From assembly GCA_030433005.1 (NCBI GenBank), contig JAUILQ010000002.1:89887-153886 (forward strand): DNA of 64,000 bases. Direction: 5' to 3'. This document shows, in pieces, positions 17,826 to 28,047 of this stretch. Numbering within the stretch: the first letter of the stretch is position 1; every line of letters starts with the position of its first letter. The translations under genes and the position numbers were made by a program. The notes under the pieces are model-generated. The model saw only the letters and a program-made list of their open reading frames with translations. It was not told where the DNA came from and did not search any database. This DNA is from Alphaproteobacteria bacterium (GTDB lineage Bacteria > Pseudomonadota > Alphaproteobacteria > Kiloniellales > DSM-21159).

Positions 17826-17939
17826 GGGCCTTCGAACCACGGAGAAGGCCGTTTCTTCAATCCCTCTAGATGGGGACCCCTGCGGCGGCGCCTCAACGGG
17901 CCGCCCGACGGTCTGCTGGAGTAAAGAGAGGCTGGAAGC

Positions 17940-19880
<1,941 letters not shown>

Positions 19881-19901
19881 TCCAGGCGCGCGAACGCGGG
19901 G

Positions 19902-19927
19902 GCGGGGCCGGTTGCGATCGGCCCCGC
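19902..19927 (+). terminator. GC-rich hairpin between dnaK and dnaJ
   Basis: Perfect 9-bp stem GCGGGGCCG / CGGCCCCGC around an 8-base loop, 21 bases after the dnaK stop. The following sequence TGCCGTTT has few T residues, so it is more likely a partial terminator or mRNA-stabilising hairpin that lowers dnaJ relative to dnaK than a full terminator. Confidence 0.5.
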
Positions 19928-20019
19928 TGCCGTTTCGACCCGCAGCACGGACGATAGGGCAGACCGGACAGCAGGGGCGCGCCACGGCGCCCCGGGCACC
20001 GCTCTAGGCAACGGGGGCC

Positions 20020-21162
20020 ATGGCCAAGCAGGACTACTATCAGACGCTCGGCGTCGAGCGCGGCGCGGGCCTGGACGAGATCAAGCGGGCCTACCGCAAG
20101 CTCGCGATGGCGCACCATCCGGACCGCAACCCGGGCGACACGGAATCCGAGCGCAAGTTCAAGGAAATCAACGAGGCCTACGACGTCCTCAAGGACGACA
20201 CCAAGCGCGCCCAGTACGACCGCTTCGGCCACGCCGCCTTCGACGGCATGGGCGGCGGCGGGCCCCGGCCGGGCGCCGGCGGCTTCGACTTCACCGGCTT
20301 CGCCGACATCTTCGACGAGATGTTCGGCGACTTCACCGGGCGCGGCGGCGGCCGACAGGCCGGCCAGCACGGCGCCGACCTGCGCTTCAACATGGAGATC
20401 GGCCTCGAGGAGGCCTACGAGGGCAAGCAGGCGCAGATCCGCGTGCCGACCAGCGTCGCCTGCGAGACCTGCAGCGGCAGCGGCGCCAAGCCGGGGACCA
20501 GCCCGACGACCTGCTCGACCTGCGCCGGCCGCGGCCGGGTGCGGGCCCAGCAGGGCTTCTTCACCATCGAGCGCGCCTGCCCGAGCTGCCAGGGCCTGGG
20601 CCGGGTCATCGAGGACCCCTGCACCGGCTGCGGCGGCGCCGGCCGGGTGCACCGGGAGAAGACCCTGCAGGTCAACATCCCGCCGGGCGTCGAGGACGGC
20701 ACGCGCATCCGACTCGCCGGCGAGGGCGAGGCCGGCGTGCGCGGCGCGCCGCCGGGCGACCTCTACATCTTCCTGTCGATCAAGCCGCACCGCTTCTTCC
20801 AGCGCGACGGCGCTAACCTCTACTGCCGGGTGCCGATCCCGATGACCACGGCGGCGCTCGGCGGCAGCGTCGAGGTGCCGACGCTGGAGGGCAGCGGCGC
20901 CAAGGTGACGGTGCCGGCCGGCACCCAGTCGGGCACGCAGTTCCGCCTGCGCGGCAAGGGCATGCCGGTGCTGCGCTCGACCGCCAGCGGCGACCTCTAC
21001 ATCCAGGTCTCGGTCGAGGTGCCGGTCAACATGACCAAGCGGCAGCGCGAGCTGCTGCAGGAGTTCGCCGACGAGTTCGGCGACGGCGAGGCGCGCCATC
21101 ACCCCGAGTCGTCGGGCTTCTTCGCCCGGGTGAAGGAGTTCTTCGAGGACCTGACGGACTAG
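20020..21162 (+). CDS. dnaJ: Chaperone protein DnaJ
   Basis: 380 aa, type I Hsp40. J domain at 1-70 with the HPD motif ([12 protein letters not shown]), Gly/Phe-rich linker (about 75-125), zinc-finger region with four CxxCxGxG-type repeats ([42 protein letters not shown]), then the C-terminal substrate domains. It stimulates DnaK ATP hydrolysis and delivers clients. Lies 139 bp after dnaK; the phosphatase gene starts 5 bp after its stop. Confidence 0.97.
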   Translation: MAKQDYYQTLGVERGAGLDEIKRAYRKLAMAHHPDRNPGDTESERKFKEINEAYDVLKDDTKRAQYDRFGHAAFDGMGGGGPRPGAGGFDFTGFADIFDEMFGDFTGRGGGRQAGQHGADLRFNMEIGLEEAYEGKQAQIRVPTSVACETCSGSGAKPGTSPTTCSTCAGRGRVRAQQGFFTIERACPSCQGLGRVIEDPCTGCGGAGRVHREKTLQVNIPPGVEDGTRIRLAGEGEAGVRGAPPGDLYIFLSIKPHRFFQRDGANLYCRVPIPMTTAALGGSVEVPTLEGSGAKVTVPAGTQSGTQFRLRGKGMPVLRSTASGDLYIQVSVEVPVNMTKRQRELLQEFADEFGDGEARHHPESSGFFARVKEFFEDLTD

Positions 21163-21166
21163 CGGC

Positions 21167-21859
21167 ATGGCGGCTCCGCGCCCGTCGGTGCCTCCCACCG
21201 CCGTTGCCTCGGTCCCGGACCGCGAGCCGCTGCGCGGCCCGCGCCGCGTCTGGGGCTACGCGGTCGCGCGGCTGCACCACTTCCACTGGGTCGACGAGGG
21301 ACTGGCGCGCAGCGCCCAGAGCTATTTCGGGCACACCGGCCTGCTGCTCGACCTCCACGGCTTCCGGGCCCTGCTCAACCTGCGCGGCGACAACAGCGGC
21401 TCGCCCTGGTACGACCGCGAGAAGGCGGCCTGCGCGGCGCGCGGCCTGCCGCTGATCGACGTCACCCTGAGCTCGCGGCGCCTGCCGCACCGCGCGGCGC
21501 TGCTCGGCCTGGTCGACGCCCTGGAGAGCGCGCCGCGGCCGCTGCTGATCAAGTGCTCGGGCGGCGCCGACCGCACCGGCCTTGCCGCCGGCATCCACCT
21601 GGTCCAGCGCCACGGCCTCGCCGGCCTGCCGGCGGCGCGGCGCCAGCTCGCCGCCTGGCCCTACCTGCACCTGCCGCAGCGCCAGCAGAAGTGGCTGCGT
21701 CCCTTCTTCGACTACCTCGAGGCGGAGCTCGCGACCGCGGAGGGCGAGCGGCCGCTGCGCGCTTGGCTGGCCGAACGCTACGACCCGGCCGACTTCGCCG
21801 CCTGGCTCGACGCCCGCGGCTACGCCGGCGGCTGGAAGCCGCCCGCGCCGCAGGGATAG
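21167..21859 (+). CDS. Tyrosine/dual-specificity phosphatase-like protein
   Basis: 230 aa, no signal peptide. The P-loop is KCSGGADRTG with C130 and R136 (CX5R); the usual His before the Cys is replaced by Lys. Upstream FRALLNLRG fits the conserved strand of the small bacterial DSP fold, with a possible general acid around D79-D83 in the W-loop region. The start lies 5 bp after the dnaJ stop, so it may be co-transcribed with the chaperones. Substrate unknown; similar proteins often accompany polysaccharide or lipid A functions. Confidence 0.82.
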   Translation: MAAPRPSVPPTAVASVPDREPLRGPRRVWGYAVARLHHFHWVDEGLARSAQSYFGHTGLLLDLHGFRALLNLRGDNSGSPWYDREKAACAARGLPLIDVTLSSRRLPHRAALLGLVDALESAPRPLLIKCSGGADRTGLAAGIHLVQRHGLAGLPAARRQLAAWPYLHLPQRQQKWLRPFFDYLEAELATAEGERPLRAWLAERYDPADFAAWLDARGYAGGWKPPAPQG

Positions 21860-21864
21860 GTCCC

Positions 21865-21952
21865 GCTCCCGCGCCCTTCGACAGGCTCAGGGTGAAGCGA
21901 CGTTCTGCACCCACTTGGGCTTCACCCTGAGCCTGTCGAAGGGTGTGGGAGC
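21865..21952. repeat. Long inverted repeat between convergent genes (repeat family A, copy 1)
   Basis: Two 34-base arms (21865-21898 and 21919-21952) around a 20-base loop. 32 of 34 positions pair; the two mismatches become G-U pairs when transcribed rightward. Core of the arm is TTCGACAGGCTCAGGGTGAA. It fills the 108-bp gap between the phosphatase gene (stop 21859) and the convergent oxygenase gene (stop 21968), so it can act as a two-way terminator or an mRNA 3'-end protector. Confidence 0.9.
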
Positions 21953-21967
21953 GCACAGGCCCGCCCC

Positions 21968-22621
21968 CTACCCCTGCTCCGGCAGGTACTCGGCGCGCCA
22001 CTTCAGGCTGAGGTTGAAGGAGATCGAAACCCGCTCGGCCTTGGCCAGGTTGGGGTGCACGAAGTGATGCAGGAAGGCCGGCCACAGCAGGATCGTGCCG
22101 GCCTCGGGGCGCAGGGTGTACTCGGCCTCGATCTGCGGGTCGCCGGCGATCGCCGTCATGTTGGCCTGGGGCCGGGGATCGTAGAAGGAGATCGCGCCCA
22201 GCCGGCGGTCGCGGCGCCCGGGCAGCGGCTCGGTCTCGGACTCCGCCGGCACTGCGACGTAGTAGGTGCCCGAGAGATAGGCGTGCGGGTGGTTGTGCAG
22301 GTCGTGGTAGTCGCCGAAGCGGTTGACGTTGGCCCAGCCGTGCAGGCCCCAGTCGACCCGGTAGCCGAGGCCGCAGCGCTTCAGGTAGTCGATCGCCGTC
22401 TTGTTGATGCAGTCGCGCAGCCAGCCGATCGCCGGGTGATCGCGCTCCAGCAGGTTGCCGGCGCGATAGTCGGTCGTCAGCTTGGCGTTGCGCGCCTCTT
22501 CCTCGGCGATCAGCTGGCGCAGCACGCGGTTGGCAGCCTCGGCGCCGGGCAGCCGGCGCTGCAGCAGCAGCGTCGGCCAGAGCGCCAGGAAGCCCTCGGC
22601 GTCGGGCGTGCGGCCGCTCAT
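21968..22621 (-). CDS. TIGR02466-type putative 2OG-Fe(II) oxygenase
   Basis: 217 aa from ATG 22621, which overlaps the stop of the acetyltransferase gene. Family marks: WANVNRFGDYHDLHNHPHAYLSGTYYVAVP, then ISFYDPRPQ and a C-terminal TILLWPAFLHHFVHP. These contain the metal-binding His residues (H111 or H113, and H185 or H186) and the 2-oxoglutarate-binding region of the jelly-roll fold. Substrate unknown. The second half is well conserved; the N-terminal 50 residues are family-specific. Confidence 0.85.
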   Translation of the reverse strand: MSGRTPDAEGFLALWPTLLLQRRLPGAEAANRVLRQLIAEEEARNAKLTTDYRAGNLLERDHPAIGWLRDCINKTAIDYLKRCGLGYRVDWGLHGWANVNRFGDYHDLHNHPHAYLSGTYYVAVPAESETEPLPGRRDRRLGAISFYDPRPQANMTAIAGDPQIEAEYTLRPEAGTILLWPAFLHHFVHPNLAKAERVSISFNLSLKWRAEYLPEQG

Positions 22622-23199
22622 CGCGGGGCCGCCAGCCAGTCGGCGCGCCGGGCGACGAAGAAGGCGACGTCCTCGCCGTAGGCCCGGACGTTGCCGGTGC
22701 GCCGCAGGCCGATCTTGGCCAGGACCTTCTGGGAGGCGCGGTTGTCGTGATCGGTGACGCCGACGATGGGATCGAAGCCGAGCCGTTCGAAGCCGCAGGC
22801 CAGGACGGCGCGCGCCGCCTCGGTGGCGATCCCCCGGCCCCAGGCCGCGCGGCGGTAGCGGTAGCCGATCTCGATGTCCCGGCCCGGCTCGTCCTCGAGC
22901 GGCCAGAGCGCGCACCAGCCGAGGAAGCCCGGCGCATCCGCCGGCTCCTGCTCCTCGTGCCCCGGGCGCCAGGCGACGTGGAAGGCGATGCCCTGCGCCG
23001 GCCAGCCGGCCTCGATGCGCTCGGCGATCAGCCGGCGCGCCTCCTCGCGCGGGCGCGGCGGCATGATGAAGCGCATGACCTCGGGATCCTGGTCCATCTC
23101 CAGGCGCGCCTCGAGATCGGCGAGCGTCGGCGCGTAGAGGCGCAGCCGCTCGGTCAGAATCTCGCCCGGCACGGCGTTGCTGGGATCCTGATCGGCCAT
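22618..23199 (-). CDS. GNAT family N-acetyltransferase (RimJ/RimL-like)
   Basis: 193 aa from ATG 23199. LTERLRLYAPTLAD at the N terminus and the acetyl-CoA motif IEIGYRYRRAAWGRGIATEAARAVLACGFERLGF mark the RimJ/RimL type, followed by DHDNRASQKVLAKIGLRRTG. The substrate cannot be told: members modify ribosomal proteins, antibiotics or small amines. The stop overlaps the ATG of the oxygenase gene by 4 bp, so they form one unit. Confidence 0.88.
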   Translation of the reverse strand: MADQDPSNAVPGEILTERLRLYAPTLADLEARLEMDQDPEVMRFIMPPRPREEARRLIAERIEAGWPAQGIAFHVAWRPGHEEQEPADAPGFLGWCALWPLEDEPGRDIEIGYRYRRAAWGRGIATEAARAVLACGFERLGFDPIVGVTDHDNRASQKVLAKIGLRRTGNVRAYGEDVAFFVARRADWLAAPR

Positions 23200-23246
23200 G
23201 GCCTCCGTGATAGCGCCGCCGCCGCCGCCGCGCCAGGGGGCGTCGG

Positions 23247-23651
23247 TCAGAGGCCGGCGCGGCGCCGGCCGGTCAGCCAGGGGCGGATCCGCAGGAAGCC
23301 GCGGTAGCCGCGCTCGAGCAGCGCCAGCGCCGGCGGCCAGGCGGCCAGCGGCGCGACGTGGCGCAGGCCCGGCAGCTCGCGCCACAGCGCGACGAAGACG
23401 GCGGCGCCGCTGACCAGGCTGCCGTCGCGCCGGCGGGCGTGGAGGCGCGCCAGCGCCGCCTCGCGGTCGAGCGGGCAGGACGCGGCGCCCGCGGCCTCGC
23501 TGACGTCGAGCCAGGCGACCCGGCCGCGCCGGTCGAGCCGGCGGTAGAAGGCGACCTCGCGGCGGCACAGCGGGCAGCCGCCGTCGTAGTAGAGGGTCAG
23601 CGCGGCCTCGTCGCCAGGGTGCGCAGCGGGCTGTGCAGCGGTCGGGCTCAT
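23247..23651 (-). CDS. DUF393 (DCC family) thiol-disulfide oxidoreductase-like protein
   Basis: 134 aa from ATG 23651; an upstream TTG is less likely. The DCC motif reads YYDGGCPLCRREVAFYRR with C26 and C29, a CxxC at the start of a helix as in thioredoxin-like proteins. The rest has the family LDVSEAAG and a C-terminal RIRPWL segment. No export signal. The redox partner is unknown. Leftward, 47 bp before the acetyltransferase gene. Confidence 0.85.
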   Translation of the reverse strand: MSPTAAQPAAHPGDEAALTLYYDGGCPLCRREVAFYRRLDRRGRVAWLDVSEAAGAASCPLDREAALARLHARRRDGSLVSGAAVFVALWRELPGLRHVAPLAAWPPALALLERGYRGFLRIRPWLTGRRRAGL

Positions 23652-23741
23652 GGCCTCGACATAGCGCCGGGCCTCGTCTAGCAAAGCGACAGGCGGCCGC
23701 AGGGGGCGGCCGCCGCCCGCGTTCCGGAGGAGCCGCCCGTC

Positions 23742-24563
23742 ATGCCGTCACCCGATTCGCCGCTGCGTCTCGCCATCCTCGGCTGCTCCGGCCGCATGGG
23801 CCGCCTGCTCGTCGAGACCGCCCAGGCCGACCCGGCCTGCGTCGTCGTCGCCGGCGTCGAGGGGCCGGGCAGCAAGGCGCTGGGCTGGGACCTCGGCACC
23901 GCGCTCGGCGGCCAGCCGCTCGGCGTCGAGGTGACCGGCGATGCGCGCGCCGCGTTCGAGGCCGCCGACGTCGCCATCGACTTCACCCTGCCGGCGGCGA
24001 CCCTGGTCCACGCCGACCTGGCGGCCGAGACCGGCACCGGCCTGGTCATCGGCACCACCGGGCTCGACGGGAAGCAGCTCGAGCTGGTCGAGGCGGCGGC
24101 CGAACGCACGCCGATCCTGCGCGCCGCCAACATGAGCCTCGGCGTCAACCTGCTGCAGGCCCTGGTGCGCCAGGCCGCGGCGCGCCTGCCCGCCGAGGAC
24201 TACGACATCGAGATCCTGGAGATGCACCACCGCCACAAGGTCGACGCGCCCTCGGGCACGGCGCTGGCGCTCGGCGAGGCGGCTGCGGCCGGCCGCGAGG
24301 TCGGCCTGGCCGAGGCCTCGGTGCGGGTGCGCGACGGCCATACCGGCCCGCGCCCGGGCGGCGCCATCGGCTTCGCGACGCTGCGCGGCGGCGACGTCGC
24401 CGGCGACCACGACGTGATCTTCGCCGCCGAGGGCGAGCGCCTGGTCCTCGGCCACCGCGCCTCGAACCGCGCGGTCTTCGCCAAGGGCGCGATCCGCGCC
24501 GCCAAGTGGCTGGCCGGACGGCCGAGCGGGCTCTATTCGATGGCCGACGTGCTGGGGCTCTAA
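23742..24563 (+). CDS. dapB: 4-hydroxy-tetrahydrodipicolinate reductase
   Basis: 273 aa. NAD(P)H-dependent step in lysine and diaminopimelate synthesis. Rossmann motif LAILGCSGRMGRLLVE, the GTTGLDGKQ loop, catalytic ILEMHHRHKVDAPSGTAL with the His pair and Lys, and the C-terminal LGHRASNRAVFAKGAIRAAKWL. Ribosome site GGAGGAG lies 8 bases before the ATG. It is divergent from the DCC gene. Confidence 0.97.
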   Translation: MPSPDSPLRLAILGCSGRMGRLLVETAQADPACVVVAGVEGPGSKALGWDLGTALGGQPLGVEVTGDARAAFEAADVAIDFTLPAATLVHADLAAETGTGLVIGTTGLDGKQLELVEAAAERTPILRAANMSLGVNLLQALVRQAAARLPAEDYDIEILEMHHRHKVDAPSGTALALGEAAAAGREVGLAEASVRVRDGHTGPRPGGAIGFATLRGGDVAGDHDVIFAAEGERLVLGHRASNRAVFAKGAIRAAKWLAGRPSGLYSMADVLGL

Positions 24564-24573
24564 CCGCTGGCCC

Positions 24574-25095
24574 TCAGGCCGGGAACATCGGCTCGCGCAG
24601 CTTGGCGAGCTCGCGGCGCAGCGTGTTGGCCAGGGCCAGGCGCTCCTCGGCCGACAGGAAGCCGCCGATGGTCAGGCTGCGGCCGTGGCTGCGCAGGCAG
24701 AGCGGGCTGTCGGGCTCCGGCGGGTCGGCGATCTCGACCTTGAGCCAGGCCGGCTGGAAGCCGAAGCTGGTCTCCTCGCCGTAGTGGTTGACCTTGCGCA
24801 CGGTCAGGCGCTCCGGCGTCAGCTCGAGCCGCTCGAAGGCGTTGGCCCGGCGGTAGTTGATCCGGAAGGCGCCGTAGACCAGCAGCACCTCCAGGCCCAT
24901 GAAGCCGACCACCGGCCAGGCCCCGAGCAGGAAGAAGGCCAGGCCGGCCGCGAAGGCGACCCCGGCGATGCCGCTCATCAGGAAGACGAAGCCGCGCGGG
25001 CTGAGGCTGCGGTGCGGCGTCAGCAGGGCCTCGAACACGGGCCCGCCCGGGCCCGCCGCCGGCTCGCCGCTCCGCTGCACCGCCTCGTCGCTCAT
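24574..25095 (-). CDS. DUF2244 domain-containing membrane protein
   Basis: 173 aa. Two close transmembrane segments (about 33-78, GFVFLMSGIAGVAFAAGLAFFLL then VVGFMGLEVLLVYGAF), followed by FRINYRRANAFERLELTPERLTVRKV and a cytoplasmic domain with TSFGFQPAWLKVEI. This matches DUF2244, a small inner-membrane family common in alphaproteobacteria and often encoded next to nth, as here (divergent, 114 bp). Function unknown. Confidence 0.88.
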   Translation of the reverse strand: MSDEAVQRSGEPAAGPGGPVFEALLTPHRSLSPRGFVFLMSGIAGVAFAAGLAFFLLGAWPVVGFMGLEVLLVYGAFRINYRRANAFERLELTPERLTVRKVNHYGEETSFGFQPAWLKVEIADPPEPDSPLCLRSHGRSLTIGGFLSAEERLALANTLRRELAKLREPMFPA

Positions 25096-25209
25096 GCTCG
25101 CTAAGATATGGCCGGCGCGGCGGCTTGGTAAGGGCTCGCGGGCGATTCCCAGCCCTGCGCAGGCCGGCTAGAGTGCCGCGACCCGCCGACCGCCCCCGAG
25201 ATCCCGCCC

Positions 25210-25854
25210 ATGCCGATGACCCGCGCCCAGATCGCCGCGTTCTTCGATCGCCTCGCCGAGCGCCTGCCCGAGCCCAAGGGCGAGCTCGAGTACGTCAATC
25301 CCTACACCCTGCTGGTCGCGGTGGTGCTCTCGGCGCAGGCCACCGACGTCGGCGTCAACAAGGCGACCGGGCCGCTGTTCAAGGTCGCCGACACGCCGCA
25401 GAAGATGGTCGCGCTCGGCGAGGCGCGGTTGAAGGACTTCATCAAGACGATCGGCCTGTTCAACTCCAAGGCCAGGAACGTCATCGCGCTGTCGGAGCTG
25501 CTGATCGAGCGCCACGGCGGCGAGGTGCCGGCCGACCGCGAGGCGCTGGTCGCGCTGCCCGGCGTCGGCCGCAAGACCGCCAACGTCGTGCTCAACATCG
25601 CCTTCGGGCAGGAGACCATGGCGGTCGACACGCACATCTTCCGGGTCTGCAACCGGACCGGCCTGGCCGCCGGCAAGACCCCCGACCAGGTCGAGGCGCG
25701 GCTCGAGAAGGTCGTGCCCAGGGAGCGCCGGCGCCACGCCCACCACTGGCTTATCCTGCACGGCCGCTACACCTGCAAGGCGCGCAAGCCCGACTGCCCG
25801 GCCTGCGTCGTCAACGATCTCTGCCGCTACAAGGCGAAGGTGGTGGAGGCGTGA
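25210..25854 (+). CDS. nth: Endonuclease III
   Basis: 214 aa. Bifunctional DNA glycosylase/AP lyase for oxidised pyrimidines. Helix-hairpin-helix LPGVGRKTANVVLN with the catalytic Lys, the catalytic Asp in AVDTHIFRVCNRTG, and the 4Fe-4S cluster cysteines in the C-terminal CKARKPDCPACVVNDLC (C-X6-C-X2-C-X5-C). A second ATG two codons in is also possible. Full length. Confidence 0.97.
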   Translation: MPMTRAQIAAFFDRLAERLPEPKGELEYVNPYTLLVAVVLSAQATDVGVNKATGPLFKVADTPQKMVALGEARLKDFIKTIGLFNSKARNVIALSELLIERHGGEVPADREALVALPGVGRKTANVVLNIAFGQETMAVDTHIFRVCNRTGLAAGKTPDQVEARLEKVVPRERRRHAHHWLILHGRYTCKARKPDCPACVVNDLCRYKAKVVEA

Positions 25855-25858
25855 TTCT

Positions 25859-25955
25859 GGATCCCTTCGGGATCCGGCACCGACCCGCTCCCCCGCCCGG
25901 CCACCCACGTCAGTATCCTGGGATGGGTGGCCGGGCGGGGGAGCGGGCCGGTGCC
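25859..25955. repeat. Double hairpin with 32-base inverted arms downstream of nth
   Basis: First a short perfect hairpin, GGATCCC TTC GGGATCC (25859-25875), then a large inverted repeat with arms 25876-25907 and 25924-25955 around a 16-base loop; 31 of 32 positions match. The arms are rich in CCCGCTCCCCCGCCCGGCC. It lies between the convergent nth (stop 25854) and AEC transporter (stop 25991) genes. Unrelated in sequence to the family-A repeats. Confidence 0.88.
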
Positions 25956-25990
25956 GGGGCGGCGGAGCCGCCCGTCGCGAACCCACCTAC

Positions 25991-26926
25991 TCATCCCACT
26001 CCCAGCCAGATGAACAGGCCCGAGAGGGTGAGCACCGAGGCGACGGTGGTGATCAGGATCACCGCGACCGAGCGCTGGATGTAGATCTGGTACTCCTGGG
26101 CCAGCACGAACATCAGCGCGCCGGTCGGCAGCGCCGCCATGATCACGGCCGAGAGCGCCCAGACGCGCGGCATCTCCAGCAGGTCGAAGGCCAGCCAGAC
26201 GGCGATCGCCGGCATCACCAGCAGCTTCAGGACGGTCACCCAGCCGACTTCGCCGAGGCCGGCGGTGAAGGACTTGCCGACCATGAACAGGCCCATGGCG
26301 AAGAGCGCGCAGGGCCCGGCCGCGCCGCCGAGCAGCGCGGTGAAGGTGATCACCGGCTCGGCCAGGCCCCACCCGCTGGCCGACCAGGCGAGGCCGGCGA
26401 CGGCCGAGAGGATCAGCGGCGACTTGACGAGGCCGAGCAGCGCGTCGCGCAGGATCGCCTGCCAGCTCGCCCCGGGCCGGTCGGTCTCCAGCAGGACGAT
26501 GCCGATGCCGATCATCACGACGCCGTTGAGCACCGTGGCGATGACCCCGGGCAGCGTGCCCTCGGCGCCGAAGGCGATCTGCAGCAGCGGGATGCCCATG
26601 TAGCCGGTGTTCGAGAAGATCGCCGAGAGCGCGTGCATCGAGAGCACGCCGAAGCGGTTGGGAAAGGCGAAGACCGCGATGCCGAGCGCCAGCGCGAAGG
26701 TCACCAGCGCGCTGCCGCCGTAGGCGATCAGATAGGGGACGTTGAAGATCTCCGAGGTCTCGACCTGGGCCATCGAGCCGAAGAACAGCGCCGGCAGCGC
26801 GCACCAGAAGACGAATCCATTGAGCGCCTGGCTGCTCGCCGGACCCAGGATGCCCAGGCGACCGGCGGCGTAGCCGGCGGCCATGATCGCGAAGACCGGC
26901 AGGACGACGTTGACGACGGATTCCAT
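25991..26926 (-). CDS. AEC family transporter (auxin efflux carrier family)
   Basis: 311 aa, about ten hydrophobic segments in the AEC layout: LPVFAIMAAGYAAGRLGIL at the N terminus, NGFVFWCALPALFF, and a central ALSAIFSNTGYMGIPLLQIAFG motif. Bacterial members export or take up organic acids such as malate; the substrate here is unknown. Separated from the upstream TerB-like gene (divergent) by 192 bp. Confidence 0.9.
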   Translation of the reverse strand: MESVVNVVLPVFAIMAAGYAAGRLGILGPASSQALNGFVFWCALPALFFGSMAQVETSEIFNVPYLIAYGGSALVTFALALGIAVFAFPNRFGVLSMHALSAIFSNTGYMGIPLLQIAFGAEGTLPGVIATVLNGVVMIGIGIVLLETDRPGASWQAILRDALLGLVKSPLILSAVAGLAWSASGWGLAEPVITFTALLGGAAGPCALFAMGLFMVGKSFTAGLGEVGWVTVLKLLVMPAIAVWLAFDLLEMPRVWALSAVIMAALPTGALMFVLAQEYQIYIQRSVAVILITTVASVLTLSGLFIWLGVG

Positions 26927-27062
26927 GGGGCCGGGACAATGACGAGGCCGCCCGCCCCTGTCGAGCGCCCCCGCCGCAAGGCTTCCCTGCGTTTTCGCTG
27001 CGCTGCGAAGAAGCGGGCGGAGGCCGCCTGCGCGCTTCTTCTCTCCGGCGCCAAGAGCGGGG

Positions 27063-27092
27063 TTGACCGCGGGCGCCGCGCGCCCCTAGTTA
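27063..27092 (+). promoter_or_regulatory. Candidate promoter for the TerB-like gene
   Basis: TTGACC (27063-27068), 18 bases, then TAGTTA (27087-27092). The predicted start near 27099 leaves a leader of about 20 bases that contains the AGGAG ribosome site at 27108 before the GTG at 27119. Confidence 0.5.
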
Positions 27093-27118
27093 GCCTCGCC
27101 TCAAGACAGGAGCCTCCG

Positions 27119-27532
27119 GTGAGCGAGCAACTCGACGTCCATTCCGCGCTGGTCTACACGATGGTCCTGGCCTCGGCGGCCGATTCCGAGATGACCAGCC
27201 CCGAGGTCGGCGTGATGAGCGAGATCATCAAGCTGCTGCCGGTCTTCAAGGACTACGACCTGTCGCGCCTCTCGACCACGGCGGCCGGCTGCGCCGAGCT
27301 GCTGAGCGACGAGAACGGCATCGACAAGGCCCTGGACATGATCGACAAGGCGCTGCCCGAGCGGCTGCGCGAGACCGCCTATGCGCTGGCCGTCGACGTC
27401 GTCGCGGCCGACGGCCGGGCCAGCCAGGAGGAGCTGCGGCTGCTCGAGATGCTGCGCCACACGATCGGCGTCGGTCGGCTCGAGGCGGCGGCGATCGAGC
27501 GCGGCGCCGGGGCGCGCTTCCGCAAGCCCTGA
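27119..27532 (+). CDS. TerB-like (tellurite resistance TerB fold) protein
   Basis: 137 aa from GTG 27119, chosen because AGGAG lies 6 bases upstream and the preceding frame has no similarity. All-helical, with SALVYTMVLASAADSEMTSPEVGVMSEI and AYALAVDVVAADGRASQEELRLLEMLRHTIG: two DxE(M)-type acidic helix starts typical of the TerB/DjlA_N fold that binds metal ions. Despite the name, most such proteins have no shown tellurite role. Stand-alone gene. Confidence 0.85.
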   Translation: MSEQLDVHSALVYTMVLASAADSEMTSPEVGVMSEIIKLLPVFKDYDLSRLSTTAAGCAELLSDENGIDKALDMIDKALPERLRETAYALAVDVVAADGRASQEELRLLEMLRHTIGVGRLEAAAIERGAGARFRKP

Positions 27533-27717
27533 GCGGGGCCGGCGGGCCGGCGCGGGTGAGCGAACGCCCGCTCTGGCAGCAGTCCCCGGGGCTGGCTGCT
27601 AACTTTATGAAATCATTCACATTCTGCTTGTAGCCTGCGACTCCTTCTCGCCATGCTGTGCGTTCCGGAAGGTATGACCCGGACGCACGAACAGTGGGAT
27701 AGGAGGCCGATTCGCCC

Positions 27718-27981
27718 ATGGCATCGCTGAGCCTGCAGATGCGTGACTGGCGGCTGACCACCGCCGAGATCCTCTATCACCTGCCCGATCACCCCAGCCT
27801 GCTGCAGTCCTATACCTGGCAGGACTACGACCTGCCCCCGAAGTTCCCGCAGCTGCGCGGCTTCCTCGACTTCTGGAGCCGCAACCTCGAGGGCCGGCTG
27901 CATTCGGTGAAGGTCGCCCACCTGCCGGTCATCACGCCGGGCGGTACGCGCCAGGCCGAGTGCCTGCTGACCCTGCAGTAG
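27718..27981 (+). CDS. usg: Usg family protein
   Basis: 87 aa. LTTAEILYHLPDHPSLLQSYTWQDYDLPPKFPQLRGFLDFW and then LEGRLHSVKVAHLP are the conserved blocks of the Usg-like family (first seen upstream of trpF in Caulobacter). Function unknown, restricted largely to alphaproteobacteria. In this window it is an isolated gene with no trp genes around it. The 185-bp region before it includes an AT-rich stretch (27599-27633) that probably holds the promoter, but no clear boxes could be named. Confidence 0.88.
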   Translation: MASLSLQMRDWRLTTAEILYHLPDHPSLLQSYTWQDYDLPPKFPQLRGFLDFWSRNLEGRLHSVKVAHLPVITPGGTRQAECLLTLQ

Positions 27982-28047
27982 TGCCCAGGGCGGCGTAGCC
28001 TCCGGGCACGACTGGCGGCGCGCCGGCGCGGGCGCTAAACCCGGGCG

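Noticed and set aside
21865..21952. CRISPR-like array at the long repeats
   Set aside because: The repeats are inverted, not direct, occur once per site, and have no spacers or cas genes.
26633..27532. A 299-aa version of the TerB-like protein
   Set aside because: The upstream part is antisense to the AEC transporter; the GTG with AGGAG at 27119 marks the real start.
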